Assembly: GCA_034435395.1 (NCBI GenBank)
Contig: DAOTXK010000408.1
Location: 1-10,348 of the forward strand
Direction: 5' to 3'
Length of the DNA: 10,348 nucleotides
Source: DAOTXK01 sp034435395
GTDB taxonomy: Bacteria; Chloroflexota; Anaerolineae; Aggregatilineales; Ch27
The position numbers and the translations under genes are program-made. The notes below the pieces were generated by a model, which saw nothing but the letters and a program-made list of their open reading frames with translations, was not told the DNA's origin and did not search any database. This document shows positions 1 to 6,547 of this stretch, in pieces; positions within the stretch are counted from its first letter, which is position 1, and every line of letters starts with the position of its first letter.

Positions 1-1754
1 GGTCTCAAGTGTTGGAGGATCTGGTGGGTGCTCTGCCACCAGGTGGCGGGATGGTTGTAGTTGTTCTCGGCGGTCGGCCAACCGACCCAGTAGGTGGTGT
101 CGAAGGGCACCAGCTTGGTGGCCTGGGTGAGCGGGATGAACGGCATCTCTTCGTACCAGATCGTCATGGCTTCGACCACCAGATCGACGATCTGCGGGTC
201 ACCCAGCGGCAGGGAGCCGATCTGGTCGACCAGCTCGGTGTAACGATCGTTGCCTGGGCCACTCCAGCGGATGAAGTTGTTAGCGCCAGGGGAACGCTCG
301 CCGACCGGGACCAGGAAGTGGTTGGTGTAACGGTTCATCGAGTTCCACGGCTCATTGACGGAGCCACAGGCTTCCCAGTCGATGATGCCGTCGAAGTTGC
401 CCATGTCGCGGTTCTCGTTCCAGGTCGCATCGGCGAGGACACTCGCGCTGGCGTCAATGCCCACGCGGATGTACTGCTCCACCAGGTCGGCGGCGATGCG
501 GCGCTTTTCGATCCAGCCCTCAGGGACCTGGATGTTCAGCGACAGGACTTCGCCGTCTTTCTCGTAGAAGCCGTCGGCGTTCAGGGTGTACCCGTTGGCT
601 TCAAAGATGGCCCGGGCGGCTTCCACATCGGCGGTGGGGCTGAGCGTCAGCCCGGCTTCCTCCATGGCGTCGATGTAGGGGAACAGACCGCCGTATTCGA
701 CAAACATGGTCCGCGACGGGATGGTCACGCCCTCATAGGCGATCTCGATGACCTCAGTGCGGTCGGTCGCCAGGTTGAGCGCCCGGCGCATCTCAGGGTT
801 GTCCCACGGCGGGACCGTATGCTGGATGGAGAGCTGACGCGGGCAGGGATCGAGCCAGACCCAGGGTGGGCCGTCTCGCCAGGCGATGATGTTGGGATTC
901 TGCGCCCGCAGCGCTTCGAAAGCGCCCAGCGTGATGTCCATGATGCTATCCAGCTGGCTGGCGGCGGCCAGGGTCACGCGCGTCTGCTCGATGCCGGTGA
1001 TGACGAAGATCAGGCGCTTGGGCGCGGGCAGGTCGAAGACACCCGTGGCAGCGCCCCACCAGTTGTCGTCACGGTCGTAAACCATCTCGGTTTCACTGGC
1101 GCTGACCAGCTTGTAGGGACCGGTGCCAATCGGCCAGCCCTGGTCCGGATCGTAGAAGGTGAAGGTGAAGGGGTCCTGCCCGGCCCAGATATGCTCTGGC
1201 AGCATGTTGATGCCGCCCCAGATGCGCACCGAGAAGTAGTCCAGCTGGAAGCGCGGGTTGGGGGCCTTCAGGTTAAACACCACCGTGTAGTCGTCGACCT
1301 TCTCCACGCTCTCGACCCACTGCTGCATGGCGGCGGCACCTTCCAGCGACACGGTGTCGTCATCAAGTCTCAACTGGATGGTGAAAACCACGTCGTCGGC
1401 GGTGAAGGGTTCACCATCGCTCCAATAGGCGCCCTCCCGCAGGTGGAGTGTCCAGACATCCAGCGTCTCGTTGGGCTCCATGCTCTCGGCCAGCCAGGGC
1501 TGGATTTCGCCGGTCTCGTAGTTGAGGATGAAGAGCGGCTCGGAGACGGCCTGATGGATCCCGGTATTGCGGTTGTCGTTGGGCACCATCGGGTTAAAGT
1601 TGTAGGGATTCTGGATGACATCCCGGTCGATATCGAAGATCACGGTGTCTTCGCGGGCGACTTCGCCTCCCTGCGCGGCCACCATGGCGGGCACCAAACC
1701 AGCGGCGAACACCAGCGCCAGCGCCAGGCACATGATCCTGAATGTCGCTTTCAT
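1..1754 (-). CDS. ABC transporter substrate-binding protein, family 5 (peptide/oligosaccharide type), partial at C-terminus
   Basis: Exported binding protein that captures a solute outside the membrane and hands it to an ABC permease pair. The reading frame is open from ATG 1754 to the left edge, giving 584 residues. The start is fixed by AGGAGG (1760-1765) five bases upstream. A Sec signal peptide covers residues 1-27 (VAA before QGG) with no lipobox cysteine. The SBP_bac_5 signature is clear: a GEIQPWLAES stretch near 82-91, then LREGAYWSDGEPFTADDVVF near 105-124. The last visible residues, WPTAENNYNHPATWWQS followed by THQILQHLR, look like the usual C-terminus of this family, so probably only a few residues are missing. 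Family 5 proteins bind peptides, nickel or, in many thermophiles and Chloroflexota, oligosaccharides; the ligand here is unknown. It lies 196 bp downstream of the chimeric regulator on the same strand, with no convincing promoter between them, so co-transcription is likely. Permeases would be expected to the left. Confidence 0.93.
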   Translation of the reverse strand, partial: MKATFRIMCLALALVFAAGLVPAMVAAQGGEVAREDTVIFDIDRDVIQNPYNFNPMVPNDNRNTGIHQAVSEPLFILNYETGEIQPWLAESMEPNETLDVWTLHLREGAYWSDGEPFTADDVVFTIQLRLDDDTVSLEGAAAMQQWVESVEKVDDYTVVFNLKAPNPRFQLDYFSVRIWGGINMLPEHIWAGQDPFTFTFYDPDQGWPIGTGPYKLVSASETEMVYDRDDNWWGAATGVFDLPAPKRLIFVITGIEQTRVTLAAASQLDSIMDITLGAFEALRAQNPNIIAWRDGPPWVWLDPCPRQLSIQHTVPPWDNPEMRRALNLATDRTEVIEIAYEGVTIPSRTMFVEYGGLFPYIDAMEEAGLTLSPTADVEAARAIFEANGYTLNADGFYEKDGEVLSLNIQVPEGWIEKRRIAADLVEQYIRVGIDASASVLADATWNENRDMGNFDGIIDWEACGSVNEPWNSMNRYTNHFLVPVGERSPGANNFIRWSGPGNDRYTELVDQIGSLPLGDPQIVDLVVEAMTIWYEEMPFIPLTQATKLVPFDTTYWVGWPTAENNYNHPATWWQSTHQILQHLR

Positions 1755-1819
1755 CTTTTCCTCCTAATTGACTTTCTGTTGACAGCTAGAACAGTTTGCG
1801 GATTCAGACCTGTTTGCCC

Positions 1820-1832
1820 GATCACCTCCTTT
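1820..1832 (-). promoter_or_regulatory. Start-less extended Shine-Dalgarno sequence in the leader
   Basis: On the minus strand this reads AAAGGAGGTGATC, complementary to the usual 3' tail of bacterial 16S rRNA over 13 bases. No ATG, GTG or TTG follows at a usable distance. The real start of the binding-protein gene is 70 nt further on and has its own AGGAGG. It may be a ribosome standby site, a relic of a lost leader ORF, or chance. Confidence 0.4.
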
Positions 1833-1950
1833 TCTCTTGGGGCGGACGCAGCCCGCCCGGTCAATGGTGTGAACTCACGATAGGGCTGGTCTCTGGTTAT
1901 CCTTCGTGCTCATGCCATTCGCCGCGAGCAGCCCGGCTGAACGCGCCTGA

Positions 1951-3132
1951 TCACATCAGCCCCGAACTGTCAACGGCGTGGGGGGAAGGCGGACCGGCCG
2001 TCGCGCGTACCTTCAACTGAGTGGGCACCACCACCTGGCGCTGCGGCCCGTCATACCCGCTGATTCGGTCGATGAGCAGTTCGGCAGCGCGCCTGCCGAG
2101 CGCGAACCCGTCCTGGGCCACGGTGGTCAGCGGGACATCCAAATGGGATGCGATTTCCCGGTCGTCAAAGCCCACCACGGAAAGATCATCAGGCACTCCC
2201 AGATGCAACAGCCGTGCGGCCTTCAGGGCCAACAGGGCCATCGCGTCGTTCATGGCAAAGAGGGCAGTGGGGCGCTGGGGGCGTTTCAGGAAGTCGACGA
2301 CTTGCAGGATTTCCTCCTTGGTGACTTCTCCCTCGTGGTTGACACGCAAAGTGGCCCGGTACTGGATCTCTTTTTCCGCCACGCCCACCAGCCAGGGTTC
2401 AAGTGGGGTGAGCCGGGCATCCTGCAACGCCTGCCGATATCCGCGCAGCCGCTCCGCCACCGTGGAGAGCTGGAGAATGGGGTGGCTGAGGAACGCGATC
2501 CGGCGATGCCCAAGGCCGATCAGGTACTCAACCGCCGCCACAGCGCCCGCGAAATTGTCGCTGGTGACGAAATCGCTGGTCAGGCCGGGCAGGGTTCGAT
2601 CCACACACACAAACGGGACCAGCCGCTGCTGCTCCAGCTCGAACAGGTGCCGGGATGGCTGTTCCATCAGGGTTGGGAAGATGAGCAGTCCTGCCACGTG
2701 ACCTTTCAGCAACTGGTCAATTAACTGGGGTTCCTCATGGGGGTCGTTCACGTTGGAGAACAGGATGTGAAAGCCGCGTGATTTGGCGGCGTGTTCGGCC
2801 CCAATCAAGATGCGGTATTCAAAATCGCTGCTGAGAACGTTGGCGATATAGCCGATATGCTGGCCGGTAGCTTCCTGGTGCGGCAGCCAGTTCACGTATG
2901 TTCCCTTGCCAGGGACGCGTTTGATCAACCCCTCCGCCTCGGCCCTGCTATACGCCTGGCGGACCGTGCTGCGGCTGATGTGCAGGTCCCGTTGGAGTTG
3001 TGTTTCGGACGGAATCCGGCTGCCGGGCGGCCACTGCCCGGACAGAATCAACTGCCGCAACTGCGTGAGCAGCTGCATATGAATGGGGACAGTGTTGTCG
3101 TGTTCGACGGTGATGCCAGCCTGGCTGTCCAA
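1951..3132 (-). CDS. GntR-LacI chimeric transcriptional regulator (AraR architecture)
   Basis: DNA-binding repressor-type regulator of 393 residues that probably senses a sugar. Residues 14-82 form a GntR winged helix (PIHMQLLTQLRQLILSG, then SETQLQRDLHISRSTVRQAY, ending VPGKGTYVNW). Residues 92-378 form a LacI/periplasmic-binding-like sensor, with IGYIANVL opening, FVCVDR near 174-179, AMNDAMAL near 293-300 and the DDLSVVGFDD motif near 315-324. This domain order is that of Bacillus subtilis AraR, not of LacI itself. The start is TTG at 3132. The same frame reaches a TAG at 3181-3183 with no ATG between, and AAGGGA at 3139-3144 offers a modest ribosome site six bases away. A strong promoter and operator-like palindromes lie just upstream, so autoregulation is likely. 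The gene sits upstream of a binding-protein gene on the same strand, which it may co-control. The effector cannot be predicted; arabinose or another pentose is only a family-based guess. Confidence 0.92.
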   Translation of the reverse strand: MDSQAGITVEHDNTVPIHMQLLTQLRQLILSGQWPPGSRIPSETQLQRDLHISRSTVRQAYSRAEAEGLIKRVPGKGTYVNWLPHQEATGQHIGYIANVLSSDFEYRILIGAEHAAKSRGFHILFSNVNDPHEEPQLIDQLLKGHVAGLLIFPTLMEQPSRHLFELEQQRLVPFVCVDRTLPGLTSDFVTSDNFAGAVAAVEYLIGLGHRRIAFLSHPILQLSTVAERLRGYRQALQDARLTPLEPWLVGVAEKEIQYRATLRVNHEGEVTKEEILQVVDFLKRPQRPTALFAMNDAMALLALKAARLLHLGVPDDLSVVGFDDREIASHLDVPLTTVAQDGFALGRRAAELLIDRISGYDGPQRQVVVPTQLKVRATAGPPSPHAVDSSGLM

Positions 3133-3163
3133 AGAGGTTCCCTTCCCGCGCGGCTCGTAACAA

Positions 3164-3177
3164 CCTGTACGTACAGG
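3164..3177. promoter_or_regulatory. Candidate AraR-type operator, perfect 14-bp palindrome
   Basis: CCTGTACGTACAGG is a perfect palindrome. Its TGTACGTACA core equals the centre of the B. subtilis AraR box (ATTTGTACGTACAAAT, from established work on that regulator). It lies downstream of the -10 element of the regulator gene, within the predicted 5' leader, where bound repressor would block initiation or elongation. A second TACGTA core lies at 3223-3228, upstream of the -35, with centres 55 bp apart. Confidence 0.7.
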
Positions 3178-3191
3178 CCACTACAACCATC

Positions 3192-3219
3192 ATAATACCA
3201 TTTGTGGAATCTTGTCAAA
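3192..3219 (-). promoter_or_regulatory. Promoter of the chimeric regulator gene
   Basis: On the minus strand TTGACA (3214-3219) and TATTAT (3192-3197) are separated by 16 bp, a near-consensus housekeeping promoter. Transcription would start near 3185, about 53 nt before the TTG start codon. Both hexamers overlap the arms of a perfect inverted repeat (3196-3204 and 3216-3224). Confidence 0.75.
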
Positions 3220-3224
3220 TGGTA
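3196..3224. repeat. Perfect 9-bp inverted repeat bracketing the regulator promoter
   Basis: TACCATTTG (3196-3204) and CAAATGGTA (3216-3224) are exact inverted copies around an 11-bp spacer. One arm overlaps the -10 and the other the -35 of the regulator promoter, so this is placed as an operator would be. The arms contain ATTTG/CAAAT, the outer part of an AraR half-site, but lack the TACGTA centre. It might therefore bind a different protein or the same protein in another arrangement. Confidence 0.6.
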
Positions 3225-3317
3225 CGTATGCTGATCGTGCAATGTCACCAACGGAGAAGGTCTCGTTGAGATAGCTTGGGGCGGCGTCCATCCCGCGCCG
3301 GCTCAGGCGGCAGCCAA

Positions 3318-3343
3318 AGAGTCCGCCGGAGCCGGCGGACTCT
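3318..3343 (-). terminator. Strong hairpin downstream of the aldo/keto reductase gene
   Basis: A perfect 12-bp inverted repeat (AGAGTCCGCCGG and CCGGCGGACTCT) is separated by only two bases, 106 bp past the stop of the minus-strand aldo/keto reductase gene. Reading on the minus strand the stem ends in CTCTTTGG, so the U-tract is very short. It probably ends or processes the reductase transcript and shields the regulator promoter at 3192-3219. The rest of the gap 3230-3449 shows no supportable gene. Confidence 0.55.
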
Positions 3344-3449
3344 CCAGGTGGAACGTCCCCTGTACGCGTCCGGGAGCGGCGGGAGTAGAAGGCAGGCGTA
3401 ATACCCCGGCAGATGGCCTGGCCAATCGTGGCCGGCGGTCAGCGGATGC

Positions 3450-4469
3450 TCAGCGGTGGCTATCGTGATCCCGCTGGCGCGTGTAGCGGGCGATAAAATT
3501 GTACGGCGAGGGGAGCGGGATCGCGCTGGCCTCATCGAGCATGGTCATCTCCTCGCTGCTGAGTGACCACCCGACGCTGCCCAGATTCTGCTCCAGCTGG
3601 TCCAGGGTACGAGCGCCAAAAATCGGCGCGGTGACTCCCGGCTGGCGCAGCACCCAGTTCAGGGCGACCTGGGCCGGAGTTTTGCCCCGCGCCGCGCCGA
3701 TTTCCCGTAGAGTATCGATGATCTGCCAGGTTCGCTCGCTTTCCCGCTGTTCCGGCAGGTCATCCCAGCGGTCGGCCCGGCCCACCCGGCTATCCGGCGG
3801 CGGCTCCTGACCCCGGCTATATTTGCCGGTCAGCCACCCACCCCCCAATGGTGACCAGGCGATCACGCCAATGCCTTCAGCACGGCACAACGGCAGCAAT
3901 TCCCACTCCGTGCTGCGGATCAACAGGCTATACTCCGGCTGCAAACAATCAAAGCGCGCCCAGCCGTTCTGCTCGCTAAGCATGACCGCCTTCATCAACT
4001 GTGAGGGGGTGTAGTTGGAGGCCCCGATATACCGCACCTTGCCCGCCCGCACCAGGTCGTCCAGGGCGCGCAAAGTCTCTCCCAGGGGGGTGGAGGCATC
4101 GAAGCAGTGGGTCTGGTAGAGATCGATGTAATCGGTTTGCAGGCGGCGCAGGCTGGCGTCCACCTGGTCGAAGATATGCTTGCGGGAGAGGCCGGTGTCA
4201 TTGGGGCCTTCTCCCGTGGGAAAAAAAACTTTGGTGGCAATGACCAGTTGAGGGCGGTTGCCCCGTTTCTTGAGCCAGGTGCCCAGCATGGTCTCGGCCT
4301 GGCCCTTATTGTAAATATTGGAGGTATCGAAGAAATTTCCCCCCGCCTGGACAAAGCGGTCCGCCATCGTATGGGCCGTGGTTTCGTCAGCCCCCCAGCC
4401 GAAGGTCTGCGTGCCCATACACAGCTCCGAGACCTTCAATCCAGTCCTGCCCATGAAGCGATAGTCCAT
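3450..4469 (-). CDS. Aldo/keto reductase
   Basis: Cytoplasmic NADPH-dependent TIM-barrel oxidoreductase, 339 residues, of the aldo/keto reductase superfamily, reducing aldehydes or ketones (sugars among them) to alcohols. The opening MDYRFMGRTGLKVSELCMGT is typical. The full catalytic tetrad is present: D48 in FFDTS, Y53 in NIYN, K80 in IATK and H121 in YQTH. The nucleotide-binding region appears as IGASNY (148-153), AWSPLGGG (204-211) and IFGARTLDQLEQNL (283-296). I chose ATG 4469 because GGAGGA (4475-4480) lies five bases upstream and the protein then begins like its family. The frame extends upstream to 4544, but that extra part is Arg-rich and lacks a site. It is divergent from the sugar ABC operon and shares its control region, which suggests a role with the imported substrate. 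A run of eight A on the plus strand (4221-4228) falls within the coding region. Confidence 0.94.
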   Translation of the reverse strand: MDYRFMGRTGLKVSELCMGTQTFGWGADETTAHTMADRFVQAGGNFFDTSNIYNKGQAETMLGTWLKKRGNRPQLVIATKVFFPTGEGPNDTGLSRKHIFDQVDASLRRLQTDYIDLYQTHCFDASTPLGETLRALDDLVRAGKVRYIGASNYTPSQLMKAVMLSEQNGWARFDCLQPEYSLLIRSTEWELLPLCRAEGIGVIAWSPLGGGWLTGKYSRGQEPPPDSRVGRADRWDDLPEQRESERTWQIIDTLREIGAARGKTPAQVALNWVLRQPGVTAPIFGARTLDQLEQNLGSVGWSLSSEEMTMLDEASAIPLPSPYNFIARYTRQRDHDSHR

Positions 4470-4586
4470 CGCTCTCCTCCTGTTCCGCCGTGGTCTCGTG
4501 GTGGCGTGTTCACCACCGGCAAACGCGCGACACGCCAAGGGCAAATGCCGTCACCATTGACCTGCTGGTCTTTCCGATCATATGGT

Positions 4587-4615
4587 TTGACAGGCATCGA
4601 CCCTCACAGTATAAT
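4587..4615 (+). promoter_or_regulatory. Perfect consensus promoter of the sugar ABC operon
   Basis: TTGACA (4587-4592) and TATAAT (4610-4615) are separated by exactly 17 bp, the full housekeeping consensus. Transcription should start near 4622, which leaves a leader of about 330 nt before ATG 4952. A promoter this strong normally needs a repressor or leader control; the dyad at 4624-4637 is a candidate operator. Confidence 0.85.
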
Positions 4616-4636
4616 CAGGATGACTTGTAATGACAA
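4608..4636 (-). promoter_or_regulatory. Leftward promoter for the aldo/keto reductase gene
   Basis: On the minus strand TTGTCA (4631-4636) and TATACT (4608-4613) are separated by 17 bp. Transcription would start near 4601, giving a leader of about 130 nt before ATG 4469. Its -10 shares four bases (4610-4613) with the -10 of the rightward promoter. Confidence 0.6.
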
Positions 4637-4637
4637 G
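4624..4637. promoter_or_regulatory. Operator-like dyad between divergent promoters
   Basis: CTTGTAATGACAAG has perfect 5-bp inverted arms around AATG. It sits at the predicted start of the rightward transcript and overlaps the -35 of the leftward promoter, so one bound protein could affect both. The central twelve bases match the AraR core TTGTACGTACAA at nine positions, making the chimeric regulator of this window a candidate binder. A tandem GATAACAG pair (4637-4652) abuts it. Confidence 0.45.
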
Positions 4638-4872
4638 ATAACAGGATAACAGCGCGGGCAGGGCGGTTAATCGTTGCTGTCCTCTATTGATATTTTCCCC
4701 ATCTTGATCTGACCCGCCCGCGCTGCCTAGTGCGCTCCGGGCAGCGCTGCTGCCAGTGCTCGATAGTGTCCGTTAACTGAATGACGTGCCCCGCTCAAGT
4801 CCTGCTGTAGCCGACATCGCGGTGATTGTTTCTGCTTCGTGTGATCGCTTCGTGGGCCTGGCCGGTTCATGA

Positions 4873-4893
4873 TCGGAAAGGAGGCACTTCCGA
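4873..4893 (+). promoter_or_regulatory. Hairpin presenting a start-less Shine-Dalgarno sequence
   Basis: TCGGAA and TTCCGA form a 6-bp stem whose nine-base loop is AGGAGGCAC. No start codon follows at ribosome-site spacing. The true ribosome site of the binding-protein gene is a separate AGGAGG at 4939-4944, and this one lies 67 nt before the ATG. Confidence 0.4.
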
Positions 4894-4951
4894 AACTCCA
4901 AACATCTGTCTTTTACGGTCTGCTGTCTGCTGTCAAACAGGAGGATGAGGG

Positions 4952-6421
4952 ATGAAAAAGGCTTTTGCTTTGATGCTCATGCTGGCGATGGTGGTGAGCA
5001 TCGCGCCAGCCGCCGCTCAGGGCGGCCAGTTCGCCGGACAAAGGGTTGTGGTGGTCACTCAGACCGGTTACTCCATCGGCGGGCCGGTGGAAGACAACGC
5101 CCCGGAATGGGAAGCCATGACGGGCGGCACCGTCGAATTGCAGCAGTTCGCGTTTGGTGAATTGTTTGAGAAGATGATCACCTCCTTCGAGACCGGGGCC
5201 ATCGACTATGACATGATGATCTTCCCCGCCGACTGGGCAGGCGACTTCATGGCCCCTGGCTACCTGGAACCCATCCCTGAGGAGATTCTGGCGGCGATAG
5301 AACCGGATGACATCATCCCGCTCTATGCCGACCGAATCACCGCCTGGGGCGATACGGTGTACGCATTGCCGTATGACGGCGACTCCCACATGTTGTACTA
5401 CCGCAAAGACCTGATCTTCAACGAAGAATACTCCGCCGAGTTCGAGGCTGAGTACGGCTATCCGCTCAAAGAACCGGAGACCTGGACCGAATACTACGAT
5501 ATGGCCGAGTTCTTCAACGGCAAGGAAGTGGAAACCGCTGGCGAAGTGGCCCCGATCTACGGCATAGCTGAGGCCATGCGGCGCGACTCGCAGGCCTACT
5601 GGGTTTTCCTCTCCCATGCCGCTGGCTATGGCAAGGTCCCCGGCAACCCCTGCTTCTTCTTTAGCTGCGACGACATGACGCCGCAGGTGAACAATCCCGG
5701 CTGGGTGCGGGCGCTCGAAGAATACGTGGCCAGCCGCGCCTTCGGCCCGCCAGAGATGATTGGTTGGGATGTGTCGGATACCCGCATTCAGTTCCCGGCC
5801 GGTGTCGCCGTGTTCAACATCGACTGGGGCGATGTCGGCCCTATCTCCATCGATCCCAACCGGTCGGTCGTGATCGGCGATGTCGGCTTCGCGCCGTTGC
5901 CTGGCGGCGAGCAGTACTGGAACTATGAGACGGGCGAATGGGTGGACGAGGTCAACCCGGCCCCGTTCATCGCCTTCGGCGGCTGGATCATCGGCGTGGC
6001 CGCTGATAGCGATGTGAAGGAGGCGGCGCTGGACTTCGCCGCGTTCATGGCCCGGCCCGAGCTGGTCCGGGTGCTCGCCACGCAGCCGGACTCCGGCATC
6101 AACCCGGCGCGCTACAGCCAGTTGGAAAACCTCGACCTGTGGCTTGAGGCAGGCTGGAATCAGGAAGATGCTGAGGACTACCTGGACGCCATTCTGACCG
6201 GGATCAGCCACCCGAACGCCGTGCTTGATCTCCGCATCACCGGCTCAGCGGAATACCTGCAGACACTGGATGTGGAAATCAACCGCGCCCTGGAAGGCGA
6301 GCTGACCGCCCAGCAGGCGCTGGACAACGTCGCCGCGGCCTGGGATGAGATCACCGATCGTCTGGGCCGGGAGAGCCAGCTGGAGCAGTACCGCGCCGCG
6401 GTAGGCTGGGCTGGCGAGTAA
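4952..6421 (+). CDS. CUT1-type ABC transporter sugar-binding protein
   Basis: Extracellular solute-binding protein of family 1/8, 489 residues, the capture subunit of a carbohydrate-uptake transporter. AGGAGG at 4939-4944 sits seven bases before ATG 4952, and the frame opens with a textbook Sec signal peptide (MKKAFALMLMLAMVVSIAP, cleavage after about residue 22, AAA before QGG). There is no lipobox cysteine. Family traits include DYDMMIFPADW (86-95), TVYALPYDGDSHMLYYRKDL near 135-154, and the hinge-side FIAFGGWIIGVAADSD with VKEAALDFAAFM. The mature protein has only two cysteines, C234 and C239, close enough for a disulfide loop. An ATG at 4945 is out of frame and lacks ribosome-site spacing. 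It is the first gene of the operon and is followed by an intrinsic terminator, which should keep it in excess over the permeases. The ligand is unknown; CUT1 members take oligosaccharides, polyols or glycerophosphates. Confidence 0.95.
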   Translation: MKKAFALMLMLAMVVSIAPAAAQGGQFAGQRVVVVTQTGYSIGGPVEDNAPEWEAMTGGTVELQQFAFGELFEKMITSFETGAIDYDMMIFPADWAGDFMAPGYLEPIPEEILAAIEPDDIIPLYADRITAWGDTVYALPYDGDSHMLYYRKDLIFNEEYSAEFEAEYGYPLKEPETWTEYYDMAEFFNGKEVETAGEVAPIYGIAEAMRRDSQAYWVFLSHAAGYGKVPGNPCFFFSCDDMTPQVNNPGWVRALEEYVASRAFGPPEMIGWDVSDTRIQFPAGVAVFNIDWGDVGPISIDPNRSVVIGDVGFAPLPGGEQYWNYETGEWVDEVNPAPFIAFGGWIIGVAADSDVKEAALDFAAFMARPELVRVLATQPDSGINPARYSQLENLDLWLEAGWNQEDAEDYLDAILTGISHPNAVLDLRITGSAEYLQTLDVEINRALEGELTAQQALDNVAAAWDEITDRLGRESQLEQYRAAVGWAGE

Positions 6422-6441
6422 CCCTTTCGTCGCACCCGCTG

Positions 6442-6487
6442 AAGGCGCTATACTGGTATCAGTACGGGCAGTATAGCGCCTTTTTTG
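6442..6487 (+). terminator. Intrinsic terminator between binding protein and permeases
   Basis: GGCGCTATACTG (6444-6455) and CAGTATAGCGCC (6469-6480) form a perfect 12-bp stem with a 13-nt loop, extended by two A-T pairs, followed directly by TTTTTT (6481-6486). This is a classic Rho-independent terminator 21 bp past the binding-protein stop. Partial read-through would supply lower levels of permease mRNA. Confidence 0.9.
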
Positions 6488-6547
6488 TTAGGGCCTCAGG
6501 CATCCGCTGGCGTCATCACGCGACAAAAGTCATGGGAGGAAGGCACA

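Larger units (their letters stand above)
4622..4951 (+). promoter_or_regulatory. Long structured 5' leader of the sugar ABC operon
   Basis: This untranslated stretch of about 330 nt holds overlapping potential hairpins. P1 pairs 4650-4659 with 4716-4725 (10 bp, with three further pairs 4661-4663/4713-4715 past a bulged A). P2 pairs 4720-4727 with 4740-4747 (8 bp, 12-nt loop). P3 pairs 4740-4745 with 4749-4754 (6 bp, 3-nt loop). P2 excludes both P1 and P3, as in attenuators, but no U-tract follows any of them. A further hairpin (4873-4878/4888-4893) holds AGGAGG in its loop. I recognise no known riboswitch class and no coding frame. Confidence 0.45.

Noticed and set aside
1840..1858. GC hairpin (GGGCGG/CCGCCC) between the regulator and the family-5 binding protein
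   Set aside because: Only six pairs and no U-tract on either strand, so I do not call it a terminator.
9..1883. Long plus-strand open frame of 624 codons
   Set aside because: It lies exactly antisense to, and codon-aligned with, the family-5 binding-protein gene, which has a signal peptide, ribosome site and family motifs. The antisense frame has no recognisable domain and is a by-product of GC-rich codon use.
3191..3286. Minus-strand mini-ORF of about 31 codons starting MDAAPSYLNET
   Set aside because: It overlaps the regulator promoter, has no ribosome site and no recognisable similarity; most likely chance.
4221..4228. Run of eight A within the aldo/keto reductase gene as a possible phase-variable switch
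   Set aside because: It encodes a normal KVFF stretch after the catalytic lysine and the frame is intact. One run of eight is weak evidence for phase variation.
4637..4652. Tandem GATAACAG GATAACAG repeat
   Set aside because: Only two short copies; noted as part of the control region but not supportable as a separate element.
4913..6211. Minus-strand open frame of 432 codons
   Set aside because: Codon-aligned shadow of the CUT1 binding-protein gene; His/Gly/Val-rich composition with no domain.
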